Positions 1-8,745 of a stretch of 64,000 nucleotides of DNA are shown piece by piece. The notes under the pieces were generated by a model, which was not told where the DNA came from, made no database searches, and saw only the letters and a list, made by a program, of their open reading frames with translations. How positions within the stretch are numbered: the stretch's first letter is position 1; each line of letters opens with the position of its first letter. Origin of the DNA: Tamilnaduibacter salinus (GTDB lineage: Bacteria > Pseudomonadota > Gammaproteobacteria > Pseudomonadales > Oleiphilaceae); NCBI RefSeq assembly GCF_003096655.1, contig NZ_QEKQ01000002.1:186001-250000 (forward strand). Direction: 5' to 3'. The position numbers and the translations under genes are program-made.

Positions 1-78
1 TTTATTTACGTCGCAAAACAGGGTGAAGACACTCCCTTGAACTTTCTGTGTCAGATGAATTTTTTGTGCCGATTCGAT

Positions 79-110
79 GACACGTAGTGCATGCAAGTGT
101 CGGTTATAAA
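79..110 (+). promoter_or_regulatory. Possible regulatory region ahead of the nuclease gene
   Basis: The 291 bases before the nuclease gene contain no convincing gene. An imperfect inverted repeat is visible with GACAC at 79-83 and GTGTC at 97-101 around the palindrome TGCATGCA (88-95), directly followed by an AT-rich stretch with TATAAA at 105-110 that could serve as a -10 region. This is suggestive of an operator-promoter but no -35 element or known regulator motif is recognised. Confidence 0.2.
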
Positions 111-291
111 TACAAAAAACCACTTCCTGTCCAAGCGTCAAAGTTCTCTGAAGCCCGCTATTTGGGCCGTTGCCGCCTGTTGGTCCCGCCTTTGCTAAGC
201 CGCACGTCGTCATGGCCTGGGGTGACGCCTTCTATCGCCCCTCGGCATGGGACACCAAAAAATGGTTTGCCCCAATCAAGGAGTTCGGCAT

Positions 292-3200
292 ATGCAAGGT
301 TCGAAGTATCGGGCGTTGGCAACCTTTGGGTTGCTGGCAGCTTCTCCGGCCTGGGCGACGACGCTCTGGCAGGAAGACTTCTCCGACCCCACGCTAGCGG
401 GAAAAGGCGCGACGGGTCCTGGTGCGGTGATGGATATGACCGGCGTCAGTAACTGGTCGATTGATGTCAGCGAAGCCAGTCTGAGTGCAGACAGTGACTG
501 GTTCCGGGTTGAAGGGAGTGGCCTGGAGGGACGCGACCTTGACGGCCCTGCTGTATGGCTCAGCGCACCCATCGATATTAACGGACACGGAGCGACCAAC
601 CTGCGGGTCTCGCTCACCGAGGACGGTGACCACGAGACAACCGATATCATTGACCTCGCCTACGCCATCGACGGCGGCGCCTTCGTGACCGTCACCAACT
701 GGGACAACCGCGGTGACGCAGACCACACGCTGGTTGGCGACCAGCCGGACGACGGTGACTGGCTATCGGCCGAGGTGGAGCAAACGCTGCCCAAAGGCAG
801 CTCAGTGCAGGTTCGGATCACCTTCGATAACAACGCCGGGTCCGAACGCTTGCGCCTGGAAGAGGTTCGCGTTTCCAGCGGTAGTGAGAGTCCTTCCACA
901 GCAGCACCCGATGTGGTCATCAATGAAGCGCTGCTCAGCCACACCGGCGCCGACAACACCGAATTCTTCGAACTGTTTGGCGCGCCCGGTACACCGTTGT
1001 CAGGTTTGAGCCTGATTGCTGTTGAAGGCGAGGGTAGCGGTGCTGACACAATTGATGAGCGCATCGATTTTGCGCCAACGGACCGCATCGGTGCCAATGG
1101 CTACTTTCTTGCCGGTAACGCCACCGGCCTCAACGACAATTATGGCGTCAGCCCCAACCTCGACCTCGACCCCAACTTTGAGAATGGCGGCGTTACCCTG
1201 GCATTGGTTGAAACCGCCAGTCTGGTGGGCGGCGTCGGCAATGGGTTGAGCGGCTCGGAATCGGTTGTCGATGCCGTGGCCGTCAAAGAAGACAACAGCG
1301 AAACCTTCTATTTCGACGCCCCGGTGGTTGGCCCGGACGGTCCTTACTTTCCGGCCGGCGTTCGTCGCGTGCAGGACGGTGCGGACAATGACGTGGCCGG
1401 CGACTGGCTGTTCGCTGACTTTGGCCTGGGCAATGACAACACGCCGAAGCCGGGCTTCGACCTGGTGATCAATGAAATCCTTGCCAGCCATTCAGGCGCC
1501 GACAATACGGAGTTCGTGGAGCTGTACGGTACTCCGGCTGCCGGTTTAGCCGGTATCAGCCTCATCGTCGTGGAAGGTGACGGCGCGTCCGCCGGTGCCA
1601 TCGAGCGCCGGATCGACTTCGATGGCACCCAAAGACTTGGCGCTGGCGGCCATTTTCTCGTTGGTAACTCGGACGGATTGAGCGCCCAGTACGCCATAAC
1701 GCCGGACCTGGCCATCAACAGCAATTTCTTCGAGAACAGCAGCCTGACCGTTGCGCTGGTAAAGACCAGCTCGCTGGCCGGCGATAGCGTTACTGGCGAT
1801 GAATTGGTGATTGATGCCCTGGCGCTGAACGACGGTGATAGCGGTGACAGCTTCTTTTTTGACGCGCCGGTCATCGGACCGGACGGTCCCTACTTCCCGG
1901 CCGGTGCCAGCCGCAATGTTGACGGTCTGGACAGCGACAGCGTTTCCGACTTTTCCATTGCGAGTTTCAGCCTCGACGGCAGTCATTCCCCAATGTCCTC
2001 GGGCACCGATGGTGGTGATGGCGAAGGCGGCGGTTCCGTCGCTTCTTGTGGCGATCCGGCCGAAGCAATCTGGGCTATCCAGGGCAGCGGTGCGACCAGT
2101 CCACAGGAAGGCCAGGCCCGCACCGTCGAGGGCATTGTCGTCGGTGATTTCCAGAGCACCACCGACGGCCTGAAAGGCTTTTTCATTCAGGAGGAGGATG
2201 CCCAGGCCGATGGCGACCCAACCACCTCCGATGGCCTCTTTGTGTACGACAACGGATTTGGAGTCGATGTAGCGGAAGGTGATCTTGTACGCGTGAGCGG
2301 CACCGTCACGGAATACTATGGCCTGACTCAGCTGGCCAGTGTCGCCAGCGTTGAGGTGTGCGCGACCAACGCGGCCAGTGCGACGCCCGCACCGCTCACG
2401 CTGCCCGAATCCGTCAATGGCGAACTGGAGCGCTATGAGGGGATGCAGGTCGCGCTACAGCACCCCATGACCGTCTCCCAGAACTACTTCCTGGGTCGTT
2501 ACGGCCAGCTCACTCTGTCGTCTCCGGACGACAGTGGCCAGGCCGGGCGCCTGTTCAAACCGACCAATCAGTACCCGGCAGGTACGCCAGAGGCCGTAAC
2601 GCTGGCAGAGGCGAACGCCCGACGGCTGCTGATACTGGATGACGGCATGGATATTGGCGCCTTCGGAGACAACCCCGAGCCTGTGCCGTACCTGGGCCCG
2701 GTACCCCCGATGACACTGCGTGCCGGTGACACCGTCGGCAACCTGGTGGGTGTCATCGACTTCGGTCGCATCAATTCCGCGCCACCCGGGGAGGAAGCTC
2801 GCGATTACCGGTTACATCCGACGCAGGCTCCGGTCTTCAGCGAGGGTAACCCGCGCAAGGCAGCGCCGGAAACGGTCAACGGTGACCTGACGGTCGCCAG
2901 CTTCAACGTCCTCAACTACTTCAACGGCGATGGCCTGGGTGGCGGGTTCCCCACGGCCCGTGGCGCCGATACACCCGAGGAGCTTGAGCGACAGGAGCGC
3001 AAGATTGTCCAGGCACTGGTCGCGATGGACGCTGATGTGGTCGGGCTGATGGAAATCGAGAACGACGGCTATGGCCCCAACAGCGCGATTGCCAACCTGG
3101 TTGACGCGGTAAACGGTGCCCTTGGTGACACGGTATATGACTACGTGGATCCAGGCACCAGCGCCTGGGGTGGCGACGCCATCGCCGTGGGACTGATCTA

Positions 3201-4029
3201 CAAGCCGGCCCGGGTCGATCTGGCTGGGGGCACCTCTGTCGTTGGGCTCGAAACCGGTGAGTTTACACAGGGACCCGACCAACGCCACCGCAAGCCGATG
3301 GTGGCGACCTTTGAAGAAAAGGGGGCTGGTGAGCGTTTCACCGTCGTCGTCAATCACTTCAAGTCCAAGGGGAGCCTGACCGGCATTCCCGGTGACGAGG
3401 CACAAGGAGACGGGCAGGGCAACAATAACCTGTCCCGGACCAACGCCGCCAACGCACTCGCCGATTGGCTGACCACAGCACCCACGGGTAGTGACGACCC
3501 CGACATCCTCGTCATTGGCGACCTCAACGCTTACGCCGAGGAAGATCCCATCCTGGCCCTGGAAGCGGCAGGCTATAGCGACCAGATCGAGGCATTCGCC
3601 GGAAAGGCGGGTTATTCCTACATCTTTGACGGAGAGGCGGGCTATCTGGACCACGCACTGGTCAGCGAAACCCTGGTGGATCGGGTAACCGGCGCCACCG
3701 AATGGCATATCAATACCGACGAGCCCGCCGTCATCGACTACGACCAGAACTTCAACCCGGCTGGCTATTACGACGGCAACACGCCGTATCGCGCTTCGGA
3801 TCACGATCCGGTTCTGGTTGGACTGGATCTGGGTGGCGTTGCCCCGCTGGAAGGAGACGTCAATGGTGACGGTACCGTCGATTACGGTGACTTCTCTGCA
3901 CTGTCAGGGGCGCTTGGCTCTGTAGCCGGAGACGTCACTTACCTCGAAAGCGCCGATATCGACGGTGATGGCGACGTCGACTTCATTGATTACCAGGCCT
4001 GGTACCCGCTCTACCAGGCCCGGGATTAA
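292..4029 (+). CDS. ExeM/NucH-type secreted endonuclease with two lamin-tail domains and a C-terminal dockerin
   Basis: Predicted extracellular DNase of 1245 residues. I chose the ATG at 292 because AAGGAG lies at 278-283 and the protein then opens with a Sec signal peptide (cleavage after about residue 22, SPAWA); an in-frame ATG at 247 lacks this. In order: an N-terminal beta-rich region (to about 205), two tandem lamin-tail (LTD) domains starting near 206 (VVINEALLSHTGADNTEF) and 388 (LVINEILASHSGADNTEF), an OB-fold region near 588-700, an endonuclease/exonuclease/phosphatase domain (about 865-1180; ASFNVLNYFNG, MEIEND, GDLNAY, SDHDPV), and two dockerin-like calcium loops (about 1187-1245; GDVNGDGTVD and DIDGDGDVD). 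The metal-binding and catalytic residues of the nuclease domain (Asn, Glu, Asp-Asn, Asp-His) are all present. The dockerin tail is unusual for the family and pairs with the cohesin-like product of the next gene. Family assignment is secure; attachment by dockerin is inference. Confidence 0.9.
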   Translation: MQGSKYRALATFGLLAASPAWATTLWQEDFSDPTLAGKGATGPGAVMDMTGVSNWSIDVSEASLSADSDWFRVEGSGLEGRDLDGPAVWLSAPIDINGHGATNLRVSLTEDGDHETTDIIDLAYAIDGGAFVTVTNWDNRGDADHTLVGDQPDDGDWLSAEVEQTLPKGSSVQVRITFDNNAGSERLRLEEVRVSSGSESPSTAAPDVVINEALLSHTGADNTEFFELFGAPGTPLSGLSLIAVEGEGSGADTIDERIDFAPTDRIGANGYFLAGNATGLNDNYGVSPNLDLDPNFENGGVTLALVETASLVGGVGNGLSGSESVVDAVAVKEDNSETFYFDAPVVGPDGPYFPAGVRRVQDGADNDVAGDWLFADFGLGNDNTPKPGFDLVINEILASHSGADNTEFVELYGTPAAGLAGISLIVVEGDGASAGAIERRIDFDGTQRLGAGGHFLVGNSDGLSAQYAITPDLAINSNFFENSSLTVALVKTSSLAGDSVTGDELVIDALALNDGDSGDSFFFDAPVIGPDGPYFPAGASRNVDGLDSDSVSDFSIASFSLDGSHSPMSSGTDGGDGEGGGSVASCGDPAEAIWAIQGSGATSPQEGQARTVEGIVVGDFQSTTDGLKGFFIQEEDAQADGDPTTSDGLFVYDNGFGVDVAEGDLVRVSGTVTEYYGLTQLASVASVEVCATNAASATPAPLTLPESVNGELERYEGMQVALQHPMTVSQNYFLGRYGQLTLSSPDDSGQAGRLFKPTNQYPAGTPEAVTLAEANARRLLILDDGMDIGAFGDNPEPVPYLGPVPPMTLRAGDTVGNLVGVIDFGRINSAPPGEEARDYRLHPTQAPVFSEGNPRKAAPETVNGDLTVASFNVLNYFNGDGLGGGFPTARGADTPEELERQERKIVQALVAMDADVVGLMEIENDGYGPNSAIANLVDAVNGALGDTVYDYVDPGTSAWGGDAIAVGLIYKPARVDLAGGTSVVGLETGEFTQGPDQRHRKPMVATFEEKGAGERFTVVVNHFKSKGSLTGIPGDEAQGDGQGNNNLSRTNAANALADWLTTAPTGSDDPDILVIGDLNAYAEEDPILALEAAGYSDQIEAFAGKAGYSYIFDGEAGYLDHALVSETLVDRVTGATEWHINTDEPAVIDYDQNFNPAGYYDGNTPYRASDHDPVLVGLDLGGVAPLEGDVNGDGTVDYGDFSALSGALGSVAGDVTYLESADIDGDGDVDFIDYQAWYPLYQARD

Positions 4030-4093
4030 CCAACCATCCCGGGGGCCACACGAGGCCTCCGGGACCATCACATAGTTGTAACCGAGGAACTCG

Positions 4094-4657
4094 ATGATGT
4101 TTTCAAACGCGAAGAGAGCTATTGCAGGACTGTTTCTGACGCTGGGTATCGCCCAGAGCGCGACCGCCGGACTGATCTTGAAGGTGGTACCCGAGACGAC
4201 CACCGTACAGACCGGTGAGTCTTTCCAGGTGGACCTTTGGGCGTCCATCCCCGATGCCGAGCCGGTTCTGGCCTGGGGGCTGGACCTGGAAATGAATGCT
4301 CAGTTGTTGGGGCTGAACAATGTGCTGGTTGACTCGACGTGGCTGCCTCTGGGTGGACCGGGCGACGGTGACGGCCTTGGTGGTGCGGCATTGCCACCCC
4401 AGACCGGGGAAGCGCGGCTGGCAACACTGAGCTTTTCCGCACTGAACGCCGGATCGGCGGAAATTGGCCTGTCACACACACTGACCGATTTTTCCGAAGG
4501 CTTTGCGCTGGCGGCGGGTGGCTTTGCGGACTATGAGGTGGCGTCTGCCGAGGTTGAGATCGCCGATGTGGCAGAGCCCGGAACCTTGGGTCTGCTTGCT
4601 GTGAGTTTGTTGGGGTTGGGTTTGGCACGCCGCAGCAAGGGTGATGAGTTGCACTGA
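4094..4657 (+). CDS. Secreted cohesin-like protein with PEP-CTERM sorting signal
   Basis: Small secreted protein of 187 residues. It has a signal peptide (about 1-25), then a cohesin-like beta domain beginning LILKVVPETTTVQTGESF and passing through the pattern TGEARLATLSFSAL, which resembles the V-x-G-x-F...LATL-x-F framework of type I cohesins. The C-terminus is a typical PEP-CTERM anchor: the motif EPG (about 160), a hydrophobic helix, then the basic tail ARRSK, a substrate for exosortase/EpsH sorting. GAGGAA at 4084-4089 favours the second ATG (4097), though 4094 is also possible. It lies 64 bases after a nuclease ending in a dockerin, so a dockerin-cohesin pair that holds the nuclease at the surface or in the exopolysaccharide is a reasonable inference. 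No exosortase gene is in the window. Confidence 0.75.
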   Translation: MMFSNAKRAIAGLFLTLGIAQSATAGLILKVVPETTTVQTGESFQVDLWASIPDAEPVLAWGLDLEMNAQLLGLNNVLVDSTWLPLGGPGDGDGLGGAALPPQTGEARLATLSFSALNAGSAEIGLSHTLTDFSEGFALAAGGFADYEVASAEVEIADVAEPGTLGLLAVSLLGLGLARRSKGDELH

Positions 4658-4723
4658 AAAACCAACTCCGATCTTTCTTCCAATCTCCAGGATTCCAAAA
4701 ACACATTCCCTTACAGGAGTCAC

Positions 4724-6778
4724 ATGATGAAAACCCTTATAAACAAACTCGCCCCGGTGATGCTCGGCAGCTTATTGGTGTTGCCGATGGCTGGCTGCGA
4801 GCTGAACGACGATGATGACACTCAAAGCAGCCCAGACAATTCCCAGGGTCAACAAAGCAGCTCAAACAATTTCCAGATGCAACTGCTCCATTTTGCCGAT
4901 ATTGACGGCCAGGGTGGGGCAGCCGACGTCCGTCATTTTTCCGCGTTAGTGGACGGTTTTCGAGCCGAATACCCCGAGAAGACATTACTGGTCAGCTCCG
5001 GTGACAACCTGATCCCGGGCCCCGAGTTCTTCGCGGCAGGCGATGACAGCATGGCGGACGTCCTGGGCGAGCCGGGTAACGGCCGCGCGAACATCGCCTG
5101 GTTGAACGCCATGGGCGTGCAGGCCTCCGTGGTCGGGAACCATGATCTGGATGCCGGTACCGAAGCGTTCGCCGAACTGATCGGTGAGGAAGGCGAATGG
5201 CCGGGTGCACAATTTCCCTACCTGGCCGCCAACATTGATTTCACCGCGGACAGCACGACGGCGCCGCTATTGGTGGATGCGGGACAATCGGCCCAGGCCA
5301 ACAGTGTTGCGGCCAGTGCAACAGTCACGGTCAATGGCGAGACGATTGGGTTGTTGGGCGCCAGTGTTCCGACACTGCCAAGCATCACCAGCACCGGTGG
5401 CCTGACCATCACGCCGGATGAGTTCGACAGCAGCGTTGAGGCGGACCTGGATGCCCTGGCCGCGGAGCTGCAGCCCAAGGTGGATGAACTGGTGGATGCA
5501 GGCGTGAACAAGATTGTGATGCTGGCGCACATGCAGCAGATCGACATCGAGAAAGCCCTGGCCACGCGCTTGACCGACGTGGACATCATCGTAGCCGGCG
5601 GGTCCAACACGCTCCTGGCCGACGGTAATGACACCCTGCGAGCCGGCGACACGCCAGCCGACCATTATCCCCTGTCGTATTCCTCGCCGCAGGACGAGCC
5701 GGTGCTGGTCGTCAACACCGACGGTGATCTGCAATACCTGGGGCGCCTTATCGTCGAGTTCGACGAACAGGGTGTGCTGCAGACCGATGCGCTGGACCCG
5801 GCCGTCAACGGCGCGTACGCGACCGATATCGTCACCCAACCCTTTGACCCCAACGAGCGAGTCGTCGACATCACCGATACTCTGGATAGCGTTATCGAAG
5901 CCAAGGACGGCAATGTGCTGGGACTCACCGAAGTCTACCTGGACGGCCGTCGCAGCCAGGTTCGGACCGAAGAGACGAATCTGGGCAACCTGACCGCGGA
6001 TGCCAACCTCTGGCTCGCAAAGCAGGAAGATCCCTCGGTTCAGGTATCCCTCAAGAATGGCGGGGGTATACGCAGTGATATCGGCCAGGCGTTGCAGCCG
6101 CCGGGCAGCAATGATCCGTCCGAAATCGAATTCCTGCCGCCGGCGGAAAACACCGCGATTGGCAAGCCGGAAGGGGCCATTTCCCAACTGGATCTGGAAA
6201 CCAGCCTGCGCTTCAACAATGGTCTGACACTGCTCACCGTTTCCGCCGCCGAGCTTGCCGACATCATGGAGCATGCTTTCGCGGCGACCGAAGACGGCGC
6301 GACTCCCGGCCAGTTCCCTCAGATCGCCGGGCTCCAGGCCACGTTCGATCCCACTCAGGCCGCGCGGTCTGCCAACGACACCAATCAGGCAGAGGTCAAC
6401 ATCAACGGTGACCGCCTGCGTGAGCTGGAGATCGTTGACAGCAATGGGGCGGTGGTGGATGACATCGTCACCAACGGTGTGGTTCAAGGCTCGGCAACGC
6501 GTGAGATCCGCCTGGTCATCCTCGACTTCATCGCCAAGTGTGTTGGCGCCGTGGGCGAGTCCTGTGGTGACGCCTACCCGCTGAACGGCCTGACCAACCC
6601 TAATCGCGTGGATGTATCCTTTGATCCAGGCCAACAGGACTTCGCAGACCCGGGCAGTGAGCAGGACGCCCTGGCGGAGTACCTCAACGACCAGTTCCCG
6701 GTGAGCGGCGGCACAGGCTACAACAAGGCAGAGACCGCCCCGGGCTCCGACACCAGGATCGTGGACGACTCGTTGTAA
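4724..6778 (+). CDS. Lipoprotein bifunctional metallophosphatase/5'-nucleotidase
   Basis: UshA/NucA-family 5'-nucleotidase of 684 residues that would hydrolyse extracellular nucleotides to nucleosides and phosphate. The N-terminus is a lipoprotein signal (PMAGC, cysteine near residue 26, then acidic low-complexity linker). The metallophosphatase domain (about 50-370) shows LLHFADIDGQGG, VSSGDN and VVGNHD; the usual GHSH metal motif is changed to GGSN at about 290-295. The C-terminal nucleotide-binding domain (about 390-680) has GNLTADANLW and KNGGGIRSD. AGGAG at 4715-4719 fits the ATG at 4727 better than 4724. The gene follows the nuclease and cohesin-like genes in the same direction, so nuclease plus nucleotidase may act in sequence on extracellular DNA. 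Loss of the histidine motif could affect one metal site. Confidence 0.88.
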   Translation: MMKTLINKLAPVMLGSLLVLPMAGCELNDDDDTQSSPDNSQGQQSSSNNFQMQLLHFADIDGQGGAADVRHFSALVDGFRAEYPEKTLLVSSGDNLIPGPEFFAAGDDSMADVLGEPGNGRANIAWLNAMGVQASVVGNHDLDAGTEAFAELIGEEGEWPGAQFPYLAANIDFTADSTTAPLLVDAGQSAQANSVAASATVTVNGETIGLLGASVPTLPSITSTGGLTITPDEFDSSVEADLDALAAELQPKVDELVDAGVNKIVMLAHMQQIDIEKALATRLTDVDIIVAGGSNTLLADGNDTLRAGDTPADHYPLSYSSPQDEPVLVVNTDGDLQYLGRLIVEFDEQGVLQTDALDPAVNGAYATDIVTQPFDPNERVVDITDTLDSVIEAKDGNVLGLTEVYLDGRRSQVRTEETNLGNLTADANLWLAKQEDPSVQVSLKNGGGIRSDIGQALQPPGSNDPSEIEFLPPAENTAIGKPEGAISQLDLETSLRFNNGLTLLTVSAAELADIMEHAFAATEDGATPGQFPQIAGLQATFDPTQAARSANDTNQAEVNINGDRLRELEIVDSNGAVVDDIVTNGVVQGSATREIRLVILDFIAKCVGAVGESCGDAYPLNGLTNPNRVDVSFDPGQQDFADPGSEQDALAEYLNDQFPVSGGTGYNKAETAPGSDTRIVDDSL

Positions 6779-6815
6779 GCATGCTGTAAAACCGCATAAT
6801 CAGGTGCTGGGAATA

Positions 6816-6849
6816 AGCCCGCTACGCTGTCTGTTAGCGGGCTTTTTTT
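6816..6849 (+). terminator. Rho-independent terminator after the 5'-nucleotidase gene
   Basis: A perfect 9-bp stem AGCCCGCTA (6816-6824) / TAGCGGGCT (6835-6843) with a 10-base loop runs into seven T residues (6843-6849). It ends the nuclease - cohesin - nucleotidase transcription unit. Confidence 0.92.
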
Positions 6850-6982
6850 GTTCAGCACCCGGTGCTCAAGCAAATATTCTCAGGTTTGCACCGCCTATCA
6901 ACCCATATCAGGACCTGACATAACGGCGGAGCTAGCAAGTGAAGTCCGGTCAGGGAGATTGGTCCATTTATCCGGGCTGCAC

Positions 6983-7915
6983 TCACCGGTCCGCTTGTTC
7001 GTCCCGGATCGCGGTGAGACCCTCCTGGTAGCTCGTAACTCGGAAATCGGGAAAACGCGTCTTGAACTTGTCCGAGACAAAGACGTTGTCTGTTTTGTAC
7101 CGCGGCAGCAATTCCTCCGTCTCTCGAATCGTCGGGTTGAAGCGCGACGCCAGCCAGTGTTGCCAACGCTTCAGCACGGTGTGGTGTCCGGCCACTCCGA
7201 AAACCTCCGCGGCCAGCTGGATGAACTGCCGGTAGGTGAGGCGGTTATCGTCACAGGGCAGGTGCCAGGTCTGTCCATAGGCGTCCGGCGTATTGCCCAG
7301 CAATGCCATGGCGCGGCTGGCATCGGGTGTGAAGATCAGGGTTCGCAACGTGTCGTCACGCAGGAAGACCTTGGCGGTTTTTCCGGCCAGCAGGTTGTCG
7401 ATAACCGTTGAGTTGGTAATGCTCTTCGTCTTGCCCGTGCCGTAGAACTCCGGCGCGCGGCAGATCACCGCCTCCACGCGGCCTTGCGCCATGGCGCCCA
7501 GCAGCATCCGTGTGATCATTTCGCGAGCACGGCCTTTCGGGCCATTGGGCGAGAAGGGCGCTTCCTCATGTTGGGGCTCGCTGGTCTGGGGATACATGTA
7601 GGTGTTATCGAAATACACCAGCCGCGCGCCGTGGGCCTCGCAGGCGTCGATCACATTGCGCATCATCACCGGCCAGCGCTCCGTCCAGATCTGACTGTCG
7701 ATCGGCAAGCCAGCGGTCATGTAAACGATCTCTGAGCCTTCCACCGACGCCTGGGTCTGAGACGCATCCATCAGGTCGGCGCTGACCAGCTCGTCCGTGT
7801 CATTGATCGTTTCAGGGTTGCGGCTGACCAGCCGGATCTCGCTCGTGAAATCCCGCTTCAGGCTCCGCGCGAGTTCGCGTCCGATCTGCCCGCTGGCTCC
7901 CAGTATGGTTTGCAT
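6983..7915 (-). CDS. NAD(P)-dependent epimerase/dehydratase-like (atypical SDR) protein
   Basis: Rossmann-fold short-chain dehydrogenase-like protein of 310 residues. The start at 7915 is chosen because GGGAG precedes it by 7 bases and the protein then begins directly with MQTILGASGQIGREL, in which GASGQIG is the dinucleotide-binding glycine motif. Residues about 95-125 (ARLVYFDNTYMY) occupy the place of the SDR active site, where the usual YxxxK is poorly conserved, so it is best called an atypical SDR of unknown substrate. It is monocistronic, converging on the terminator of the upstream unit. Confidence 0.8.
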   Translation of the reverse strand: MQTILGASGQIGRELARSLKRDFTSEIRLVSRNPETINDTDELVSADLMDASQTQASVEGSEIVYMTAGLPIDSQIWTERWPVMMRNVIDACEAHGARLVYFDNTYMYPQTSEPQHEEAPFSPNGPKGRAREMITRMLLGAMAQGRVEAVICRAPEFYGTGKTKSITNSTVIDNLLAGKTAKVFLRDDTLRTLIFTPDASRAMALLGNTPDAYGQTWHLPCDDNRLTYRQFIQLAAEVFGVAGHHTVLKRWQHWLASRFNPTIRETEELLPRYKTDNVFVSDKFKTRFPDFRVTSYQEGLTAIRDEQADR

Positions 7916-8090
7916 GAGTCGGCTCCCAGGTCGGCATGAGGGCCCATTGACCATGTATTGTGAAGCCTATCGTATGCTTGAAGTGAACGTCAGGGTCAAC
8001 ACGAAATGCGACGGGGACGTGGCCGCACTGACCGCTGGGGGGCAGAATAGGCTTGTGAGCTATCCATGGCTGCGGCGCGCATGCAGCGGT

Positions 8091-8339
8091 TTAAGGTGAC
8101 TGAAGTTTGCTCAGCCAGTCGTTAAAAATACGTTGGCGCAACTGGACATCCATCTTGGCAAACTGACTGGCCAATCCACCATAACCAACGTGCATGATGG
8201 ACTCAGGAACGTGCTCATCAAAAACCGCAGAGAAAGCGTTCAAGGCTGTTTCCAGATCGTCTGATTGTTTGGCGAGCCGCATGAAGCTCAGATCATCCAT
8301 CTGAACGGCTTTTTCGATGATCTTTTCGTATTGCTCCAT
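8091..8339 (-). CDS. Small protein of unknown function
   Basis: An 82-residue acidic, mainly helical protein (MEQYEKIIEKAVQMDDLSF at the start) with no signal peptide, no membrane segment and no recognised family. GAGG lies about 10 bases before the start codon. It stands alone between the SDR gene and the copper region. Composition and codon use look like a real gene, but there is no homology evidence. Confidence 0.5.
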   Translation of the reverse strand: MEQYEKIIEKAVQMDDLSFMRLAKQSDDLETALNAFSAVFDEHVPESIMHVGYGGLASQFAKMDVQLRQRIFNDWLSKLQSP

Positions 8340-8524
8340 TTGGAGTCAGCCCTCAATCACTTGTCTGGCGTCAGGTCGTCTTGATGCTGTGTGGTAACCG
8401 GTATGGGATGGTAGCAATCGGTTCCTTTCTTTGGCTAATTCCGTAGACGAACAGATAAGTGCGATGGCTCCAGATAGGTATCTTAAGTGGAGAGAGTGAA
8501 TTGGGCGGTCTCTCCATGACTGCG

Positions 8525-8540
8525 CATAATATATATTATG
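8525..8540. promoter_or_regulatory. 16-bp perfect AT palindrome (candidate operator)
   Basis: CATAATATATATTATG is fully self-complementary and sits in the roughly 400-base gene-free stretch 8340-8745. The same stretch holds GACGCACC twice (around 8560 and 8574) and a long imperfect hairpin (8663-8675 against 8706-8718, 12 of 13 matching) downstream of the Met-rich protein gene. The palindrome could be an operator or just an AT-rich -10 region; no regulator is identified. Confidence 0.3.
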
Positions 8541-8662
8541 TTAAATAGAGTGTGTGAGCGACGCACCGTAAATGACGCACCAACAGAATTGATGCCCTTC
8601 CTCGGTTTGCCGAATGCTGATAACGGTTGGGACGGAGGATTGCGCGTTGCACGCTGAAGAGG

Positions 8663-8718
8663 CGTCGGTGGCCTCCAACAGTCTGTGAATGTGACTGGCG
8701 TATGTGAGGCCGCCGACG
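8663..8718. other. Long hairpin downstream of the Met-rich protein gene
   Basis: The 13-base arms at 8663-8675 and 8706-8718 pair with one mismatch, 28 bases beyond the stop codon of the minus-strand Met-rich gene. No U-tract follows on that strand, so it may stabilise or attenuate the transcript rather than act as a simple intrinsic terminator. Confidence 0.3.
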
Positions 8719-8745
8719 TGTATTGGGCGAGTGTCGCCGAAATGG

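Noticed and set aside
2812-3804. 330-codon open frame on the minus strand within the nuclease gene
   Set aside because: Antisense shadow of a GC-rich coding region; the plus-strand frame has signal peptide, catalytic motifs and a ribosome site.
5267-6634. 455-codon open frame on the minus strand within the 5'-nucleotidase gene
   Set aside because: No family motifs and it lies wholly opposite an intact enzyme gene, so it is a shadow despite its length.
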